A stretch of 64,000 nt of DNA from Ruminococcus sp. AF46-10NS (GCF_003474435.1 NZ_QRNF01000001.1:1-64000), one strand, 5' to 3'. Positions 1-9,391 are shown, numbered from the stretch's first letter. Notes: generated by a model not told the origin, from the letters alone. Numbers and translations: made by a program.

Positions 1-58
1 GAAATGCACAAAAAAATGGATAAAAAATTATAATAAATGCAGAAATAGTAAAAAATAG

Positions 59-116
59 TTGAAAAACACTAAACAATATGCTATCTTTAGTTTAACGAAA
101 GGCGAAATAAACTAAA
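59..116 (+). promoter_or_regulatory. Promoter and inverted-repeat operator of sugar ABC operon
   Basis: A -35 TTGAAA (59-64), a 17-base spacer and a weak -10 TATCTT (82-87) precede the binding-protein gene. A perfect 9-base inverted repeat, TTTAGTTTA (86-94) and TAAACTAAA (108-116), overlaps the -10 and probable start point. Inference: operator for the LacI-type regulator encoded at 4884. Confidence 0.5.
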
Positions 117-150
117 CAAAATTCACGAAAAGTTTAAAGGAGGAAATGAG

Positions 151-1389
151 ATGAATTTTAAAAAGGTAATGGCAGCAGTACTTGCAGGAACAATGGTATT
201 CGGAATGGCTTCTTCCGTAAGTGCAGCAACAGAGGTTTCTTTCTGGACACTGAACACAAGACAGAACGCAGTTGAGCCGATCGTAGAGGCATTCAACGAA
301 GCAAACCCGGATATTAAAGTAACAGCTTCTTTCTATGACACAGATGGAATCAAGGATGCCTGCAAAGTAGCAGCTTCTTCCGATACACTTCCAAGTATGT
401 GGTTTAACTGGGGCGGCAGTCTTGGAAGCTTCTATGAGGAGAATGGAAAGACATATGATCTTACGCAGTATGCGAAAGATAACGGATGGAACGACAAATT
501 TACAGAAGCTTCTTTAAATCTCTGTACATTTGAAAACAAGCTTTCCGGATATCCGACAAGCTACAATGCACTTGGTGTTTACTATAATAAACAAATCTTT
601 GAGGATAACGGAATCGAAGTTCCTGCTACATTCGAGGATTTCGAAGCAGCTCTTAAGACTCTGAAAGATAACGGAGTTACACCAATGGATACAGCCGGAC
701 TTAACGGATGGCATGTAATGAGATGGCTTGAGCTTCTTGTTGAGCACTATGCAGGTGCTGAGCTTCATGACAAGCTGAACACATTTGAGGAGAGCTGGAA
801 CTGTGATGCAGTAGTACAGGCTTTTGCGAAATATAAAGAGTGGGTTGACGCAGGATACTTCCCGGATGGTTTCCTTACACTTGACCCGAACGATACCATC
901 ATGGCAATGGGTACAGGAGAGTGTGCAATGGATCTCCAGGGACAGTGGTATGACGGACAGTTCATCCAGAATGATCTTGATCCTAACAATTATGGTGTAT
1001 TTGCATTCCCGTCAGGTGATGACAACCGTATGTCTGCTTTCGCAGAGATGACACAGTTCAATGCTAATCTTTCTGATGAAGAACTTGATGCATGCGTGAA
1101 GTTCATGGATTACTATCAGAGTGATGAGAATGTTGCAGAGTATGGTGAGTACTATAACGTACCGCTTCCTGTACAGGGCGCTGAAGCTCCGGCTGAGCAG
1201 GTCAACGTAAACGGTATGCTTGAAACATCCAATGAGAACGGCACATTCACAATCACTGACCAGGCATTCCCGACAGAGGTTGCAGATGTTCTCTTTAATG
1301 CACAGGATGCAGTTGCAAACGGCGAGATGACACCGGAAGATGCAGCAGCTAATATCCAGAAAGCAATCGAGGAATATCAGGCTAAATAA
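151..1389 (+). CDS. Sugar ABC transporter extracellular solute-binding protein
   Basis: 412 aa, family 1-type carbohydrate-binding protein that would capture a sugar outside the membrane and hand it to the permeases encoded next. The start follows AAAGGAGG at good spacing. An N-terminal signal peptide (about residues 1-25, ending SVSA-A) is present, but no lipobox cysteine is seen near the cleavage site; the first Cys lies well inside the mature part. That is unusual for a Gram-positive binding protein, which normally needs a lipid anchor. No ATPase gene lies in the operon; a shared MsmX-type ATPase elsewhere is likely (family knowledge). The substrate cannot be told; the downstream glycosidase suggests an oligosaccharide. 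Confidence 0.88.
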   Translation: MNFKKVMAAVLAGTMVFGMASSVSAATEVSFWTLNTRQNAVEPIVEAFNEANPDIKVTASFYDTDGIKDACKVAASSDTLPSMWFNWGGSLGSFYEENGKTYDLTQYAKDNGWNDKFTEASLNLCTFENKLSGYPTSYNALGVYYNKQIFEDNGIEVPATFEDFEAALKTLKDNGVTPMDTAGLNGWHVMRWLELLVEHYAGAELHDKLNTFEESWNCDAVVQAFAKYKEWVDAGYFPDGFLTLDPNDTIMAMGTGECAMDLQGQWYDGQFIQNDLDPNNYGVFAFPSGDDNRMSAFAEMTQFNANLSDEELDACVKFMDYYQSDENVAEYGEYYNVPLPVQGAEAPAEQVNVNGMLETSNENGTFTITDQAFPTEVADVLFNAQDAVANGEMTPEDAAANIQKAIEEYQAK

Positions 1390-1406
1390 TCATAAAAGCA
1401 TAACGG

Positions 1407-1439
1407 AGCGGCCAGAGCGCGGGCTTTGGTCGCTTTTTT
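1407..1439 (+). terminator. Intercistronic hairpin after binding-protein gene
   Basis: AGCGGCCAGAGC (1407-1418) pairs with GCTTTGGTCGCT (1423-1434), followed by TTTTT. Being placed between binding-protein and permease genes, it probably lets much more binding protein than permease be made. Confidence 0.75.
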
Positions 1440-1462
1440 ACGAAAAATGGAGGTAATCCGGA

Positions 1463-2335
1463 ATGAAGAAAAAAAGCAAAATTGATTTTGGCGCATATGC
1501 GTTTCTGATACCGGCAGCAGTGATCTACCTTTCCGTTATTGTAATACCTGTATTTTACTCACTGTTTATCAGTCTGTTTAAATGGAACGGTGTTGCGGAG
1601 AAGGAATTTGTAGGTCTGGCAAACTATATCAATCTGTTTACAAATGATGCGACATTTATGATCGCGTTGAAGAATAACCTGATCTGGATCGTGCTGACGA
1701 TCGTACTTATGATGACGGTTTCTCTTGGATTTGCAGTAATCCTTAATAAACAGTTCCGCGGACGTACTGTGTTCCGTGCATTCTTCTATTTTCCATGTGT
1801 TATCGCACCGATCGCAGTAGCGATCATCTGGAGATGGATCTACAACCCGAATATCGGCTTTATCAATCAGTTTTTCAAAGTACTTGGAATTAATTTTAAA
1901 CAGACATGGATCTCTGATCCGAAGGTCAGCCTGTATGCAATTTTTGCAGCAGCACTGTGGCAGGGAATCGGCCAGCCGATGATCCTTTTCCTGGCAGGAC
2001 TTCAGTCAGTATCACCGGATGTCCTTGAGGCAGCAACAATTGACGGTGCAGGCCCGATCCGTAAATTTTTCAGTGTTACGGTACCGCTTATGAAAGAAAC
2101 ATTCGTTATGGTTCTTGCAACTCTGATCGTAGCAGCTATGAAGGTTTACGATATTGTACAGGGTCTTACAGGCGGCGGCCCGAACAACTCCACCCAGGTT
2201 CTGGCAACCTATATGTATTCACAGACATTCCAGTATAACAATGTAGGTATGGGAACTGCGGTTGCATGTATCATGGTAGTTATGATGCTTGTAGTAATCA
2301 TTCCGTATATTTCCTTTACAGCAAAAGAAAAGTAG
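1463..2335 (+). CDS. Sugar ABC transporter permease (MalF/UgpA type)
   Basis: 290 aa, six predicted membrane segments starting near residue 10. The EAA-type loop that contacts the ATPase is visible as EAATIDGAGPIRKFF about two thirds along. The start follows GGAGG. It is the first of the two permeases of the importer; the next gene starts 12 bases after its stop. Family assignment (binding-protein-dependent permease) is firm, substrate unknown. Confidence 0.9.
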   Translation: MKKKSKIDFGAYAFLIPAAVIYLSVIVIPVFYSLFISLFKWNGVAEKEFVGLANYINLFTNDATFMIALKNNLIWIVLTIVLMMTVSLGFAVILNKQFRGRTVFRAFFYFPCVIAPIAVAIIWRWIYNPNIGFINQFFKVLGINFKQTWISDPKVSLYAIFAAALWQGIGQPMILFLAGLQSVSPDVLEAATIDGAGPIRKFFSVTVPLMKETFVMVLATLIVAAMKVYDIVQGLTGGGPNNSTQVLATYMYSQTFQYNNVGMGTAVACIMVVMMLVVIIPYISFTAKEK

Positions 2336-2347
2336 GAGGTGCAGGCA

Positions 2348-3187
2348 ATGGACGGAAAAAGTAAAAAAATCACAAAAAAAGTGCTGCTGTATGTGCTTCT
2401 GATCATTCTTGCGCTGATCTGGATCGTGCCAATTTTCACACTTGTTGTAACAGCACTGAAACATAAAAAAGATTTCATGAGCGGTTTAAGTCTGTTCCAG
2501 CTTCCTGCTGAGATTGCATGGGATAACTTTACAAATGCCATCACAAAAGGAAATCTTTTCAACTATATGAAAAATGACCTGATTATTTCCTGCCTGAAAG
2601 TGCCGCTTGGTATCTTCGTAGGAGCTATGGCTTCCTTTGCATTAACACGACTGAACATCAAACATCGTGTGGGGCTTTTTGTATTCTTCCTTATTGGTAT
2701 GATGCTTCCGATGCAGACAGCACTTGTGCCGATCAATATTATCTACAGCAAACTGAATCTTCTGAACACATACTTCGGATTATTCTATGTATATATCGGA
2801 TTTGGTATTTCCTACTGTATCCTGATCATGAGAGGTTTCATGCTGGGAATTCCGAAAGATATTGATGAGGCTGCATGTATTGACGGATGTAATAAATGGC
2901 AGCTTTTTTACAAGATCATCCTGCCGATCGCAAAACCGGCGATCGCAACACTGTTTATCACAGATTTCCTTTCCACATGGAATGAGTATCTTCTGGCCAG
3001 CGTTATTATCAACGACAATGCCATGAAGACAGTACCAGTTGGTATTATGACATTCGTAGGTGAGCACGGAACAGATTATGGTTATCTGTGTGCAGGTGTA
3101 CTTGTTTCTGTTATACCGGTTATGGTTGTATACCTGATCTTCCAGAGATATTTCGTAGAAGGTATGGCCGGAGCAGTTAAATCATGA
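2348..3187 (+). CDS. Sugar ABC transporter permease (MalG/UgpE type)
   Basis: 279 aa from the ATG at 2348, chosen over an in-frame GTG at 2339 because AGGAGGT (about 2334-2340) sits 7 bases before the ATG. Six predicted membrane segments; the EAA loop reads EAACIDGCNKWQLFYKIILP. It forms the second half of the channel with the preceding permease. A 71-base gap separates it from the glycosidase gene, so one transcript is likely. Confidence 0.9.
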   Translation: MDGKSKKITKKVLLYVLLIILALIWIVPIFTLVVTALKHKKDFMSGLSLFQLPAEIAWDNFTNAITKGNLFNYMKNDLIISCLKVPLGIFVGAMASFALTRLNIKHRVGLFVFFLIGMMLPMQTALVPINIIYSKLNLLNTYFGLFYVYIGFGISYCILIMRGFMLGIPKDIDEAACIDGCNKWQLFYKIILPIAKPAIATLFITDFLSTWNEYLLASVIINDNAMKTVPVGIMTFVGEHGTDYGYLCAGVLVSVIPVMVVYLIFQRYFVEGMAGAVKS

Positions 3188-3258
3188 TATCAGATACAGG
3201 CAGCACAGCGGATCGTGAACAGCCGCCTGGATGACTACAGAAAGAAAGAGGATGACTT

Positions 3259-4783
3259 ATGAGTACTTGCAAATATACAGAATCCGTAGAAAAATGGGGA
3301 ACTTTTGAAGCTGAAATGCCAGGTAAACATGAAGGGAATCCGTTTACCGATTATGCAATTCAGGGAACGTTTAAAGGCAAAGAAGAGACAAAAACCGTAG
3401 ATGGTTTCTATGATGGAGACGGAATTTACCGTGTACGTTTCATGCCATCCTTTGAAGGAGATTATACATTTGAGATCAAAGGAAGCTTTTCCGATGAGGT
3501 GTACACAGGTGCATTCCATGTAACACCTGCACAAGAAGACAACCACGGACCTGTCCGTGTGTCCTATACTTATCACATGGCATATGAAGATGGAAAACCA
3601 TATTATTCTATCGGAACAACCTGCTATGTGTGGGAGCTTCAGAGCGAGGAGCTTCAGAAACAGACACTGGAGACACTGGCAGACAGTGCATTCAACAAGA
3701 TCCGTTTCTGTGTATTCCCGAAACATTATGACTACAACTTGAATGAGCCGATCAGCTATCCATATGAAGGAACTCCGATGGACAGTTCAGTTCTTACATC
3801 TGAGAATTTCCTGGAATATGTTGGCTGTGCAGAGGGTAATAACTTCGATTACAAGAGATTTAATGTGAAACATTTCCAGCATATCGATGACTGCGTAAAG
3901 AAGCTGATGGAGTTGGGTATTGAGGCTGACATCATTGTGATGCATCCATATGACAGATGGGGCTTCAGTGAGATGAGTGCAGAGTGTGATGATCTTTACT
4001 GGAAATATCTCATTGCAAGAGTGAGTGCATACAGAAACGTATGGTGGTCTCTTGCGAATGAGTACGATCTTTTCCCGAAAAAGACAACTGAGGATTGGGA
4101 GCGATACGCATCCATCATCCAGGAAAAGGATGTATACAATCATCTTCGTTCCATTCACAACTGCAAGAGCTTCTATGATTACACAAGACCATGGATCACT
4201 CACTGCAGCATCCAGAGACAGGATCTCTATAAATCCTCTGAGATGGTAAATGAATGGCGTATCCGCTATAAAAAACCGGTAGTTCTGGATGAGATCGCTT
4301 ACGAGGGAAATATCCAGCACGGCTGGGGAAATATCAGCGGAAAAGAAATGACAAGACGTTTCTGGGAAGCATTCTGCAGAGGTGCATATCCGGGACATGG
4401 CGAGACATATATGAATGATGAGGGAATTCTCTGGTGGTCCCATGGCGGCAAGCTTCATGGAGAGAGCCTGAGAGATTTAAATTCCTCCAGAAAATTATGG
4501 AAGAAACTCCGGCGCCGGTCTTCGTCCACTGGAAAATCAGTGGGATGAGGTTGGCGCAGCAGTAGATAACAGTCTTCAGGATATTAAATATTATATTTTC
4601 TATTACAGCTTCATGCGTCCGTCATTCCGTGAGTATCATATTGATGATGAAACAGAGTTTGAGGTAGAAGTAATCGATACATGGAACATGACCATCGAGA
4701 AAAAAGGAACTTTTAAAGGCAAGTTCCGGATTGACCTGCCGGGAAGAGAGTATATGGCTGTGCGCGTGCGCGAGGTTAAGTGA
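3259..4783 (+). pseudogene. DUF5060/DUF4038-type glycosidase, two frameshifts
   Basis: Reads as one protein of about 508 aa when two missing bases are restored. The first frame runs 3259-4467, with an N-terminal beta domain (DUF5060-like, residues 1-95) and a TIM-barrel glycosidase-like part (GTTCYVWEL, WWSLANEYD, VVLDEIAYEG with likely acidic catalytic residues). At about 4467-4469 the frame moves by one base (AGC-CTGAG, expected AGC-CCT-GAG) and at about 4518-4520 by another. The third frame gives a clean C-terminal domain ending with a stop at 4781-4783. As written, translation stops at 4548. It probably trims an imported oligosaccharide. Either a recent pseudogene or base-calling loss. 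Confidence 0.75.
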
Positions 4784-4789
4784 TTTATG

Positions 4790-4819
4790 GGGAGCTGCCG
4801 GAGAGGCGGCTCCCTGCTT
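4790..4819 (+). terminator. Hairpin after glycosidase gene
   Basis: GGGAGCTGCC and GGCGGCTCCC pair around a short loop (4790-4814). The U-tract (TGCTTTA) is poor, so termination may be partial and the LacI gene may be partly co-transcribed. Confidence 0.45.
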
Positions 4820-4883
4820 TATGTTGACAGGAAAACCAAAAGTGTTTAGAATCAAGGAGAAGTTTAAATCAAGAGGGATCAGA

Positions 4884-5912
4884 ATGAAGATAAAGGCAAC
4901 AGATATAGCGAGAAATCTTAATCTTTCCAAAGCAACGGTATCCCTGGTTTTAAACAATAAACCAGGAGTCAGTGAGAAAACCCGACGAAGGATTTTTGAT
5001 TATATTGAAGAAGTTTTAGGAGAAGCAGAACGACAAAAAGAAGAAAAAGATAAGCAGGAATTAGAGAATAAAAATATCATCAAGGTACTTTTTATTGATA
5101 ATGCTCTCAGATTCCTCAAGGATTTTGAATTGGATGTATGCCCGGACAGCCTGACGATATTTGAACAGGAAGCCAGAAGAATGGGCTGTATCATCAGCGT
5201 GACTTATGCTTCTTCCGCAAAAAAAGAAGACGTGGAGCGTGTAGTGCGTGAGGCTAATGAGGAAAATGTGGCAGGCGTGATCCTGTATGCAACGGAGATG
5301 CAGCCGGATCAGTTTCCACCGTTCCGGGCAATCCGAAAGCCAATGGTGATCTATGACAATGATCTTGGAAATGAATATCATTGTGTTACCTTCGGTGGAG
5401 TGGAGGGAATCAGGGATTGCGTAGATTATCTGGTTTCCAGAGGATGCCGGAATATCAAATATATGGCCAATACCCAGAATATCTTTAATTTCCAGCAGAG
5501 GCGTGCAGGATTCCGTGCAGGACTTCGGAAGAATGGCCTGCCACTGGAGAAAGAATCTATTTACCCACTGGGAGAAACTACCAGTGAGGTATGTGAGGCA
5601 ACACTGAAATATCTGGAGACTCATGAACTGCCGGATGCCTTTATCATGGAAAATTATCAGATTTCCATTGGAGTGATGCGGGCGTTACGGCAGAAGAAGA
5701 TTTCGGTTCCGGAAGACATTTCTCTTCTGGGAGTAGATGAGATCCCGGATTATCTTACGGGAGATATTCTTCTTACTACACTTCGGATGGAGCATCTGGA
5801 ACGTGCGCATGTGGCCATGCTTTTCCTGGAACAGGAGATGAAGGGGGCGATTTCCTGTAAATTCAAATCGTTTTCCACCTGTAAGATCATTCCGGGGCAG
5901 ACGGTCAAATAA
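4884..5912 (+). CDS. LacI-family transcriptional regulator
   Basis: 342 aa from the ATG at 4884 (GAGGG upstream). The N-terminal helix-turn-helix reads KATDIARNLNLSKATVSLVL, followed by the hinge, then a periplasmic-binding-protein-like effector domain (FGGVEGIRDCVDYLVSRG, SLLGVDEIPDYL). It most likely represses the upstream sugar operon; the inverted repeat at 86-116 is a candidate site. The linker after the HTH is charged and Lys/Glu-rich (residues about 48-65), longer than in LacI itself. Confidence 0.9.
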   Translation: MKIKATDIARNLNLSKATVSLVLNNKPGVSEKTRRRIFDYIEEVLGEAERQKEEKDKQELENKNIIKVLFIDNALRFLKDFELDVCPDSLTIFEQEARRMGCIISVTYASSAKKEDVERVVREANEENVAGVILYATEMQPDQFPPFRAIRKPMVIYDNDLGNEYHCVTFGGVEGIRDCVDYLVSRGCRNIKYMANTQNIFNFQQRRAGFRAGLRKNGLPLEKESIYPLGETTSEVCEATLKYLETHELPDAFIMENYQISIGVMRALRQKKISVPEDISLLGVDEIPDYLTGDILLTTLRMEHLERAHVAMLFLEQEMKGAISCKFKSFSTCKIIPGQTVK

Positions 5913-5941
5913 AATGGAAATACAGATGAGGAGAAAATAAA

Positions 5942-6964
5942 ATGTTATTTTTTGTAAACGATTACTGCGAGGGAGCGCATCCGGCGATCCTTGAAAAACT
6001 TGTGGAGACAAACATGGAGAAGCTTTCAGGCTATGGCACAGATAAATACTGTGATTCTGCAAAAGAAAAGATCCGCAAGGCCTGTGGCTGCCCGGATGCA
6101 GAGGTATTTTTTCTGGTAGGAGGAACTCAGACCAATGCGACAGTTATCGGTTCCGTGCTGAACAGATACGAGGGTGTACTGGCAGCTGAGACTGGACATG
6201 TAAACTGCCATGAAGCCGGTGCTATCGAGTATACCGGACATAAGGTTCTGGCACTTCCAGCAGAGAACGGAAAGATCAAAGCAGAGAGCATAACCGAATA
6301 TATCGAAACTTTTTACGGGGATGAAAGTCATGACCATATGGTATTTCCGGGAATGGTATATATTTCCCATCCTACAGAATACGGAACGCTTTATACAAAG
6401 AAAGAACTGGAAGAAATCTTCAATGTGTGCAGACATTATGAGCTTCCGCTGTTCCTGGACGGAGCAAGACTTGGATATGGCCTGGTAAGCCCGGAAACAG
6501 ATGTAACACTTGAGGATATCGCCAGATATACAGATGTATTCTACATCGGTGGAACCAAGGCAGGAGCACTCTGCGGTGAGGCAGTTGTTTTTACGAAAAA
6601 AGCTCCGAAACATTTCATGACTATGGTGAAGCAGCAGGGAGCTCTTCTGGCCAAGGGGCGCCTTCTGGGAATCCAGTTTGATACTTTATTTACAGGTGAT
6701 CTGTATACAAAGATCAGCCGAAACGCCATTGACACTGCTATGAAGCTGAAAAAAGCTCTTCAGGAAAAAGGCTACCAGCTTTATATTGATTCTCCGACAA
6801 ACCAGCAGTTCATAATCCTGGAAAATAATAAAAAAGAAGAACTTGCAAAAAAAGTCCGGTTTGATTTCTGGGAGAAATATGATGAGGATCATACAGTGAT
6901 CCGTTTTGCTACAAGCTGGGGAACGAAGATGGAGGATATTGATGCGCTGATCGAATTGCTGTAG
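5942..6964 (+). CDS. Low-specificity threonine aldolase (beta-eliminating lyase family)
   Basis: 340 aa, a PLP enzyme that splits L-threonine/allo-threonine to glycine and acetaldehyde. Visible marks: FFLVGGTQTN near the N-terminus, the DGARLGYGL segment that holds the PLP-binding Asp, and FYIGGTKAGALCGEA with the Schiff-base lysine. The length fits the short Firmicutes aldolases. The start has GAGGAGA upstream. It lies 29 bases after the LacI stop, but a functional link is not evident. Confidence 0.88.
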   Translation: MLFFVNDYCEGAHPAILEKLVETNMEKLSGYGTDKYCDSAKEKIRKACGCPDAEVFFLVGGTQTNATVIGSVLNRYEGVLAAETGHVNCHEAGAIEYTGHKVLALPAENGKIKAESITEYIETFYGDESHDHMVFPGMVYISHPTEYGTLYTKKELEEIFNVCRHYELPLFLDGARLGYGLVSPETDVTLEDIARYTDVFYIGGTKAGALCGEAVVFTKKAPKHFMTMVKQQGALLAKGRLLGIQFDTLFTGDLYTKISRNAIDTAMKLKKALQEKGYQLYIDSPTNQQFIILENNKKEELAKKVRFDFWEKYDEDHTVIRFATSWGTKMEDIDALIELL

Positions 6965-7028
6965 TGCGTATCATCCTGAGAAGATCATAAAGTAGAAATA
7001 ATTGCAGAAAATTTTGTATAAAATAATT

Positions 7029-7140
7029 CCCTGCAGGATCTGCAAAATCAGGTACAGATATAATATCCTTGGCAGTATGCCGGATGAAGAGATGTATTTA
7101 TATCATCTGTTTTGTAAATTCCTGCGGGGTTTTTATTTTT
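7029..7140 (+). terminator. Multi-stem terminator-like RNA between convergent genes
   Basis: Nested stems: CCCTGCAGGA (7029-7038) with TCCTGCGGGG (7120-7129), ACAGAT (7054-7059) with ATCTGT (7105-7110), ATCC (7065-7068) with GGAT (7082-7085), and GGC with GCC at the tip, followed by TTTTTATTTTT. It ends the aldolase transcript; the long internal structure is more elaborate than a plain terminator. Confidence 0.5.
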
Positions 7141-7153
7141 GGTCTGTGAGGAA

Positions 7154-7948
7154 TTATAATTTTTTGCCCTTCTCAGCGGCAGCAGTCAGAGCTTCAAATA
7201 CAGCACTGCGGAAACCGTTTTTCTCCAGTGTGCGTACACCTTCGATGGTAGTTCCGGCAGGGGAGCAGACCATGTCTTTCAGATCGCCAGGATGTCTGCC
7301 TGTCTCAAGAACCATCTTTGCACTGCCAAGTACTGTCTGGGAAGCAAATTTGTAAGCCTGTTTACGGGGCATTCCCTGACTTACGGCGGCATCTGCCATA
7401 GCTTCGATGAACATAAATACATAAGCCGGTGCACAGCCGCCTACAGCGCCTGCAGCATCCATAAGACGTTCAGGGATTACTTCTGTGCATCCGAAGCTGT
7501 CTGTGATCTTGAGAATTTCATCGAGTCCTTCTTTGGAAACGCGCTCGTTGGCACATACAGCAGTCATGCCTTCACCAACCTGTGCGGGAGTATTTGGCAT
7601 GAAACGGACAACTTTCAGAGGAAGTCCGGCTTTTTCTTCCAGCCATGCAAGGGTCTTGCCCGGGGCAATTCCAATGATAGTGTGATCTGCTGTGAGGCTG
7701 TTGTGGACTTCATCTAAGACTTCCTCGTAGAACTGGGGTTTTACTGCAAGTACAATAGTCTTTGCAGATCTGACCACTTCGTTGTTATCCGGAGTGGTGA
7801 CAACACCGAGATTTTTTTTACTGCGTTCTCTGCCTTCTTCTGTAAGGTTGGAAACAATGATCTCATCTTTTGAAAAAATCCCCTGGCGGAGAATACCGCC
7901 GATCATTGCAGAACCCATATTTCCACATCCGATAAAACCGATCTTCAT
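7154..7948 (-). CDS. proC: Pyrroline-5-carboxylate reductase
   Basis: 264 aa, last step of proline synthesis (P5C + NAD(P)H to proline). N-terminal Rossmann motif GFIGCGNMGSAM; central VRFMPNTPAQVGEGM; C-terminal dimerisation helix region with DMVCSPAGTTIEGV, the family signature. AAGGAGG precedes the start. Length is normal. It is convergent with the aldolase gene, and the tRNA-Gly lies just upstream on the same strand. Confidence 0.96.
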   Translation of the reverse strand: MKIGFIGCGNMGSAMIGGILRQGIFSKDEIIVSNLTEEGRERSKKNLGVVTTPDNNEVVRSAKTIVLAVKPQFYEEVLDEVHNSLTADHTIIGIAPGKTLAWLEEKAGLPLKVVRFMPNTPAQVGEGMTAVCANERVSKEGLDEILKITDSFGCTEVIPERLMDAAGAVGGCAPAYVFMFIEAMADAAVSQGMPRKQAYKFASQTVLGSAKMVLETGRHPGDLKDMVCSPAGTTIEGVRTLEKNGFRSAVFEALTAAAEKGKKL

Positions 7949-7980
7949 AATAAAAATCCTCCTTAGAATTATGTTTTATA

Positions 7981-8008
7981 AAAAAAGACACGCTCCCGAA
8001 AGCGTGCC
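7981..8008 (-). terminator. Terminator of the tRNA-Gly gene
   Basis: On the minus strand GGCACGCT and AGCGTGTC pair around TTCGGG and are followed by TTTTTT. It lies 16 bases past the tRNA 3' end and separates it from proC. Confidence 0.85.
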
Positions 8009-8023
8009 TCCCTTGGCAATGAA

Positions 8024-8094
8024 AGCAGATAACGGGAGTCGAACCCGCCTCCTCAGCTTGGGAAGCTGATGTTCTACCGATGAACTATATCTGC
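8024..8094 (-). tRNA. tRNA-Gly(CCC)
   Basis: A full cloverleaf folds: acceptor GCAGATA/TATCTGC, D stem GTTC/GAAC, anticodon stem TCAGC/GCTGA with loop TTCCCAA (anticodon CCC), and T stem GCGGG/CCCGT with TTCGACT. The discriminator base is U and CCA is not encoded. 71 nt. Confidence 0.93.
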
Positions 8095-8151
8095 CTGCAA
8101 TCCCAATTATAGCACTGGAAATAAGAAATACAAGAGTTGATTTGCGGGATA

Positions 8152-8604
8152 TTACCACCCCTGGCTCATAGTGCTGTTATGGTATTTCGTAGAATAAGTC
8201 ACATCCTCCCCAAACCACTCCGGTGCAGTATAAGCATTAGCTGCCTCTTCCGTAGGAAATTCGACCTCAGCAAGAAGAACTCCCTCATATTCCCCGTGGA
8301 ACACATCCAGCTCAATAAAAAGCCCGTCTTTTTCAGGAATTACGTAGCGGTCTTTTGTAATAAGGATACCATCGGCTTTAGGTTTGAGATGTTTGTAGGC
8401 ATCGGCAGTCAGAGGAAGATTATATTCTTCGCGGCTCATCAGGCCTTTTGATTTATAAGTAAGAAAATATTCATCATCCTGTCTGCGGATGCGGACTACA
8501 GGTGAAGTACAGAGATAACCCTGCTCGATCCTGTGGCAGGGATAGGAAGCCAGGTCGGTTGGCAGGTTTTCTTTCGGGATCAGAAATTTACGTTCGATTT
8601 CCAT
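8152..8604 (-). CDS. CYTH-domain protein (triphosphate tunnel metalloenzyme)
   Basis: 150 aa. The N-terminal EIERK gives the CYTH ExExK signature, followed by RIEQGYL, VVRIRRQDDEYFLTYKSKG and a late acidic/basic strand pattern (FIELDVFHGEYEGVLLAEVEF). Family members hydrolyse inorganic triphosphate or related phosphoanhydrides with a metal ion; some are class IV adenylate cyclases. The exact substrate cannot be told. GGAGGTA precedes the start. It is monocistronic, divergent from the DJ-1 gene. Confidence 0.88.
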   Translation of the reverse strand: MEIERKFLIPKENLPTDLASYPCHRIEQGYLCTSPVVRIRRQDDEYFLTYKSKGLMSREEYNLPLTADAYKHLKPKADGILITKDRYVIPEKDGLFIELDVFHGEYEGVLLAEVEFPTEEAANAYTAPEWFGEDVTYSTKYHNSTMSQGW

Positions 8605-8721
8605 AAAACAGATACCTCCTGTTTAAAATATGCTGCCCTCATTTTATATGAAATAACAAGGTTTTGCAATGCTCATTAACATTTGAAAAGTATAGAGTTT
8701 GTTATTTCTGCCGTATTTTTC

Positions 8722-8750
8722 TTGACATTTTCTACAGAAAAAAGCATTAT
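8722..8750 (+). promoter_or_regulatory. Promoter of DJ-1/PfpI gene
   Basis: Perfect -35 TTGACA (8722-8727), 17-base spacer, -10 CATTAT (8745-8750). Confidence 0.55.
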
Positions 8751-8814
8751 GAAATAGAACGGAAAATCACCGGAAAACCCGGAATCATATAGAAAAGAAA
8801 GGATGGGAAACATT

Positions 8815-9378
8815 ATGAGCAAAGTATATATTTTTTTCGCGGACGGTTTTGAGGATATTGAAGGATTGACAGTAGTTGATCTGATGCGGAGAGCCGGAAT
8901 TGATATCCAGACAGTATCTGTTAAAGAAACAAAAGAAATCAGAACCTCCCACGGAATCAATATTCTCACAGACAGAACTTTCGGAGAGTGCGATTTTTCT
9001 GACGCAGATATGCTGGTAATCCCGGGAGGAATGCCGGGAACAAAATATCTCGAAGAATATAAACCGCTTACCGATCTTCTCATAGATTTTTACCAGAAAG
9101 GCGGCAAGATAGCAGCTATCTGTGCAGCACCGGGAGTATTTGAGAGACTTGGCTTTTTAAAGGGCAGAAATGCAACATCCTACCCATCCGTAATGGAGCA
9201 GCTTACAAGTGCCAGAACTTCCACGGAATCAGTTGTTGTTGACGGCAATGTAACAACAAGCAGAGGACTCGGAACAGCAATCGATTTCAGCCTTTCCCTG
9301 ATCCGTCAGTTGGAAGGAAGTGCAAAAGCAGAGGAAATTGCAGAATCTGTGGTATATTCCACAGAAAAATTCTATTAA
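8815..9378 (+). CDS. DJ-1/PfpI family protein
   Basis: 187 aa from the ATG at 8815; the in-frame ATG at 8803 overlaps the ribosome-binding site (AAGAAAGGA) and is unlikely. DJ-1 fold: YIFFADGFEDIEG with the conserved Glu, and the nucleophile elbow IAAICAAPGVF with the reactive Cys, then TSRGLGTAIDFSL. The family includes YajL/DJ-1 stress proteins and glyoxalase/deglycase-type enzymes; which activity applies is open. Confidence 0.88.
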   Translation: MSKVYIFFADGFEDIEGLTVVDLMRRAGIDIQTVSVKETKEIRTSHGINILTDRTFGECDFSDADMLVIPGGMPGTKYLEEYKPLTDLLIDFYQKGGKIAAICAAPGVFERLGFLKGRNATSYPSVMEQLTSARTSTESVVVDGNVTTSRGLGTAIDFSLSLIRQLEGSAKAEEIAESVVYSTEKFY

Positions 9379-9391
9379 AAAAGATGGTTCG

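Noticed and set aside
3235..3726. Long reverse-strand reading frames opposite the sugar operon, lon, clpX and the GTPase gene
   Set aside because: They mirror strongly coding genes, lack ribosome-binding sites and show no family features.
8803..8814. Earlier start for the DJ-1 gene
   Set aside because: The ATG at 8803 sits on the ribosome-binding site; 8815 has normal spacing.
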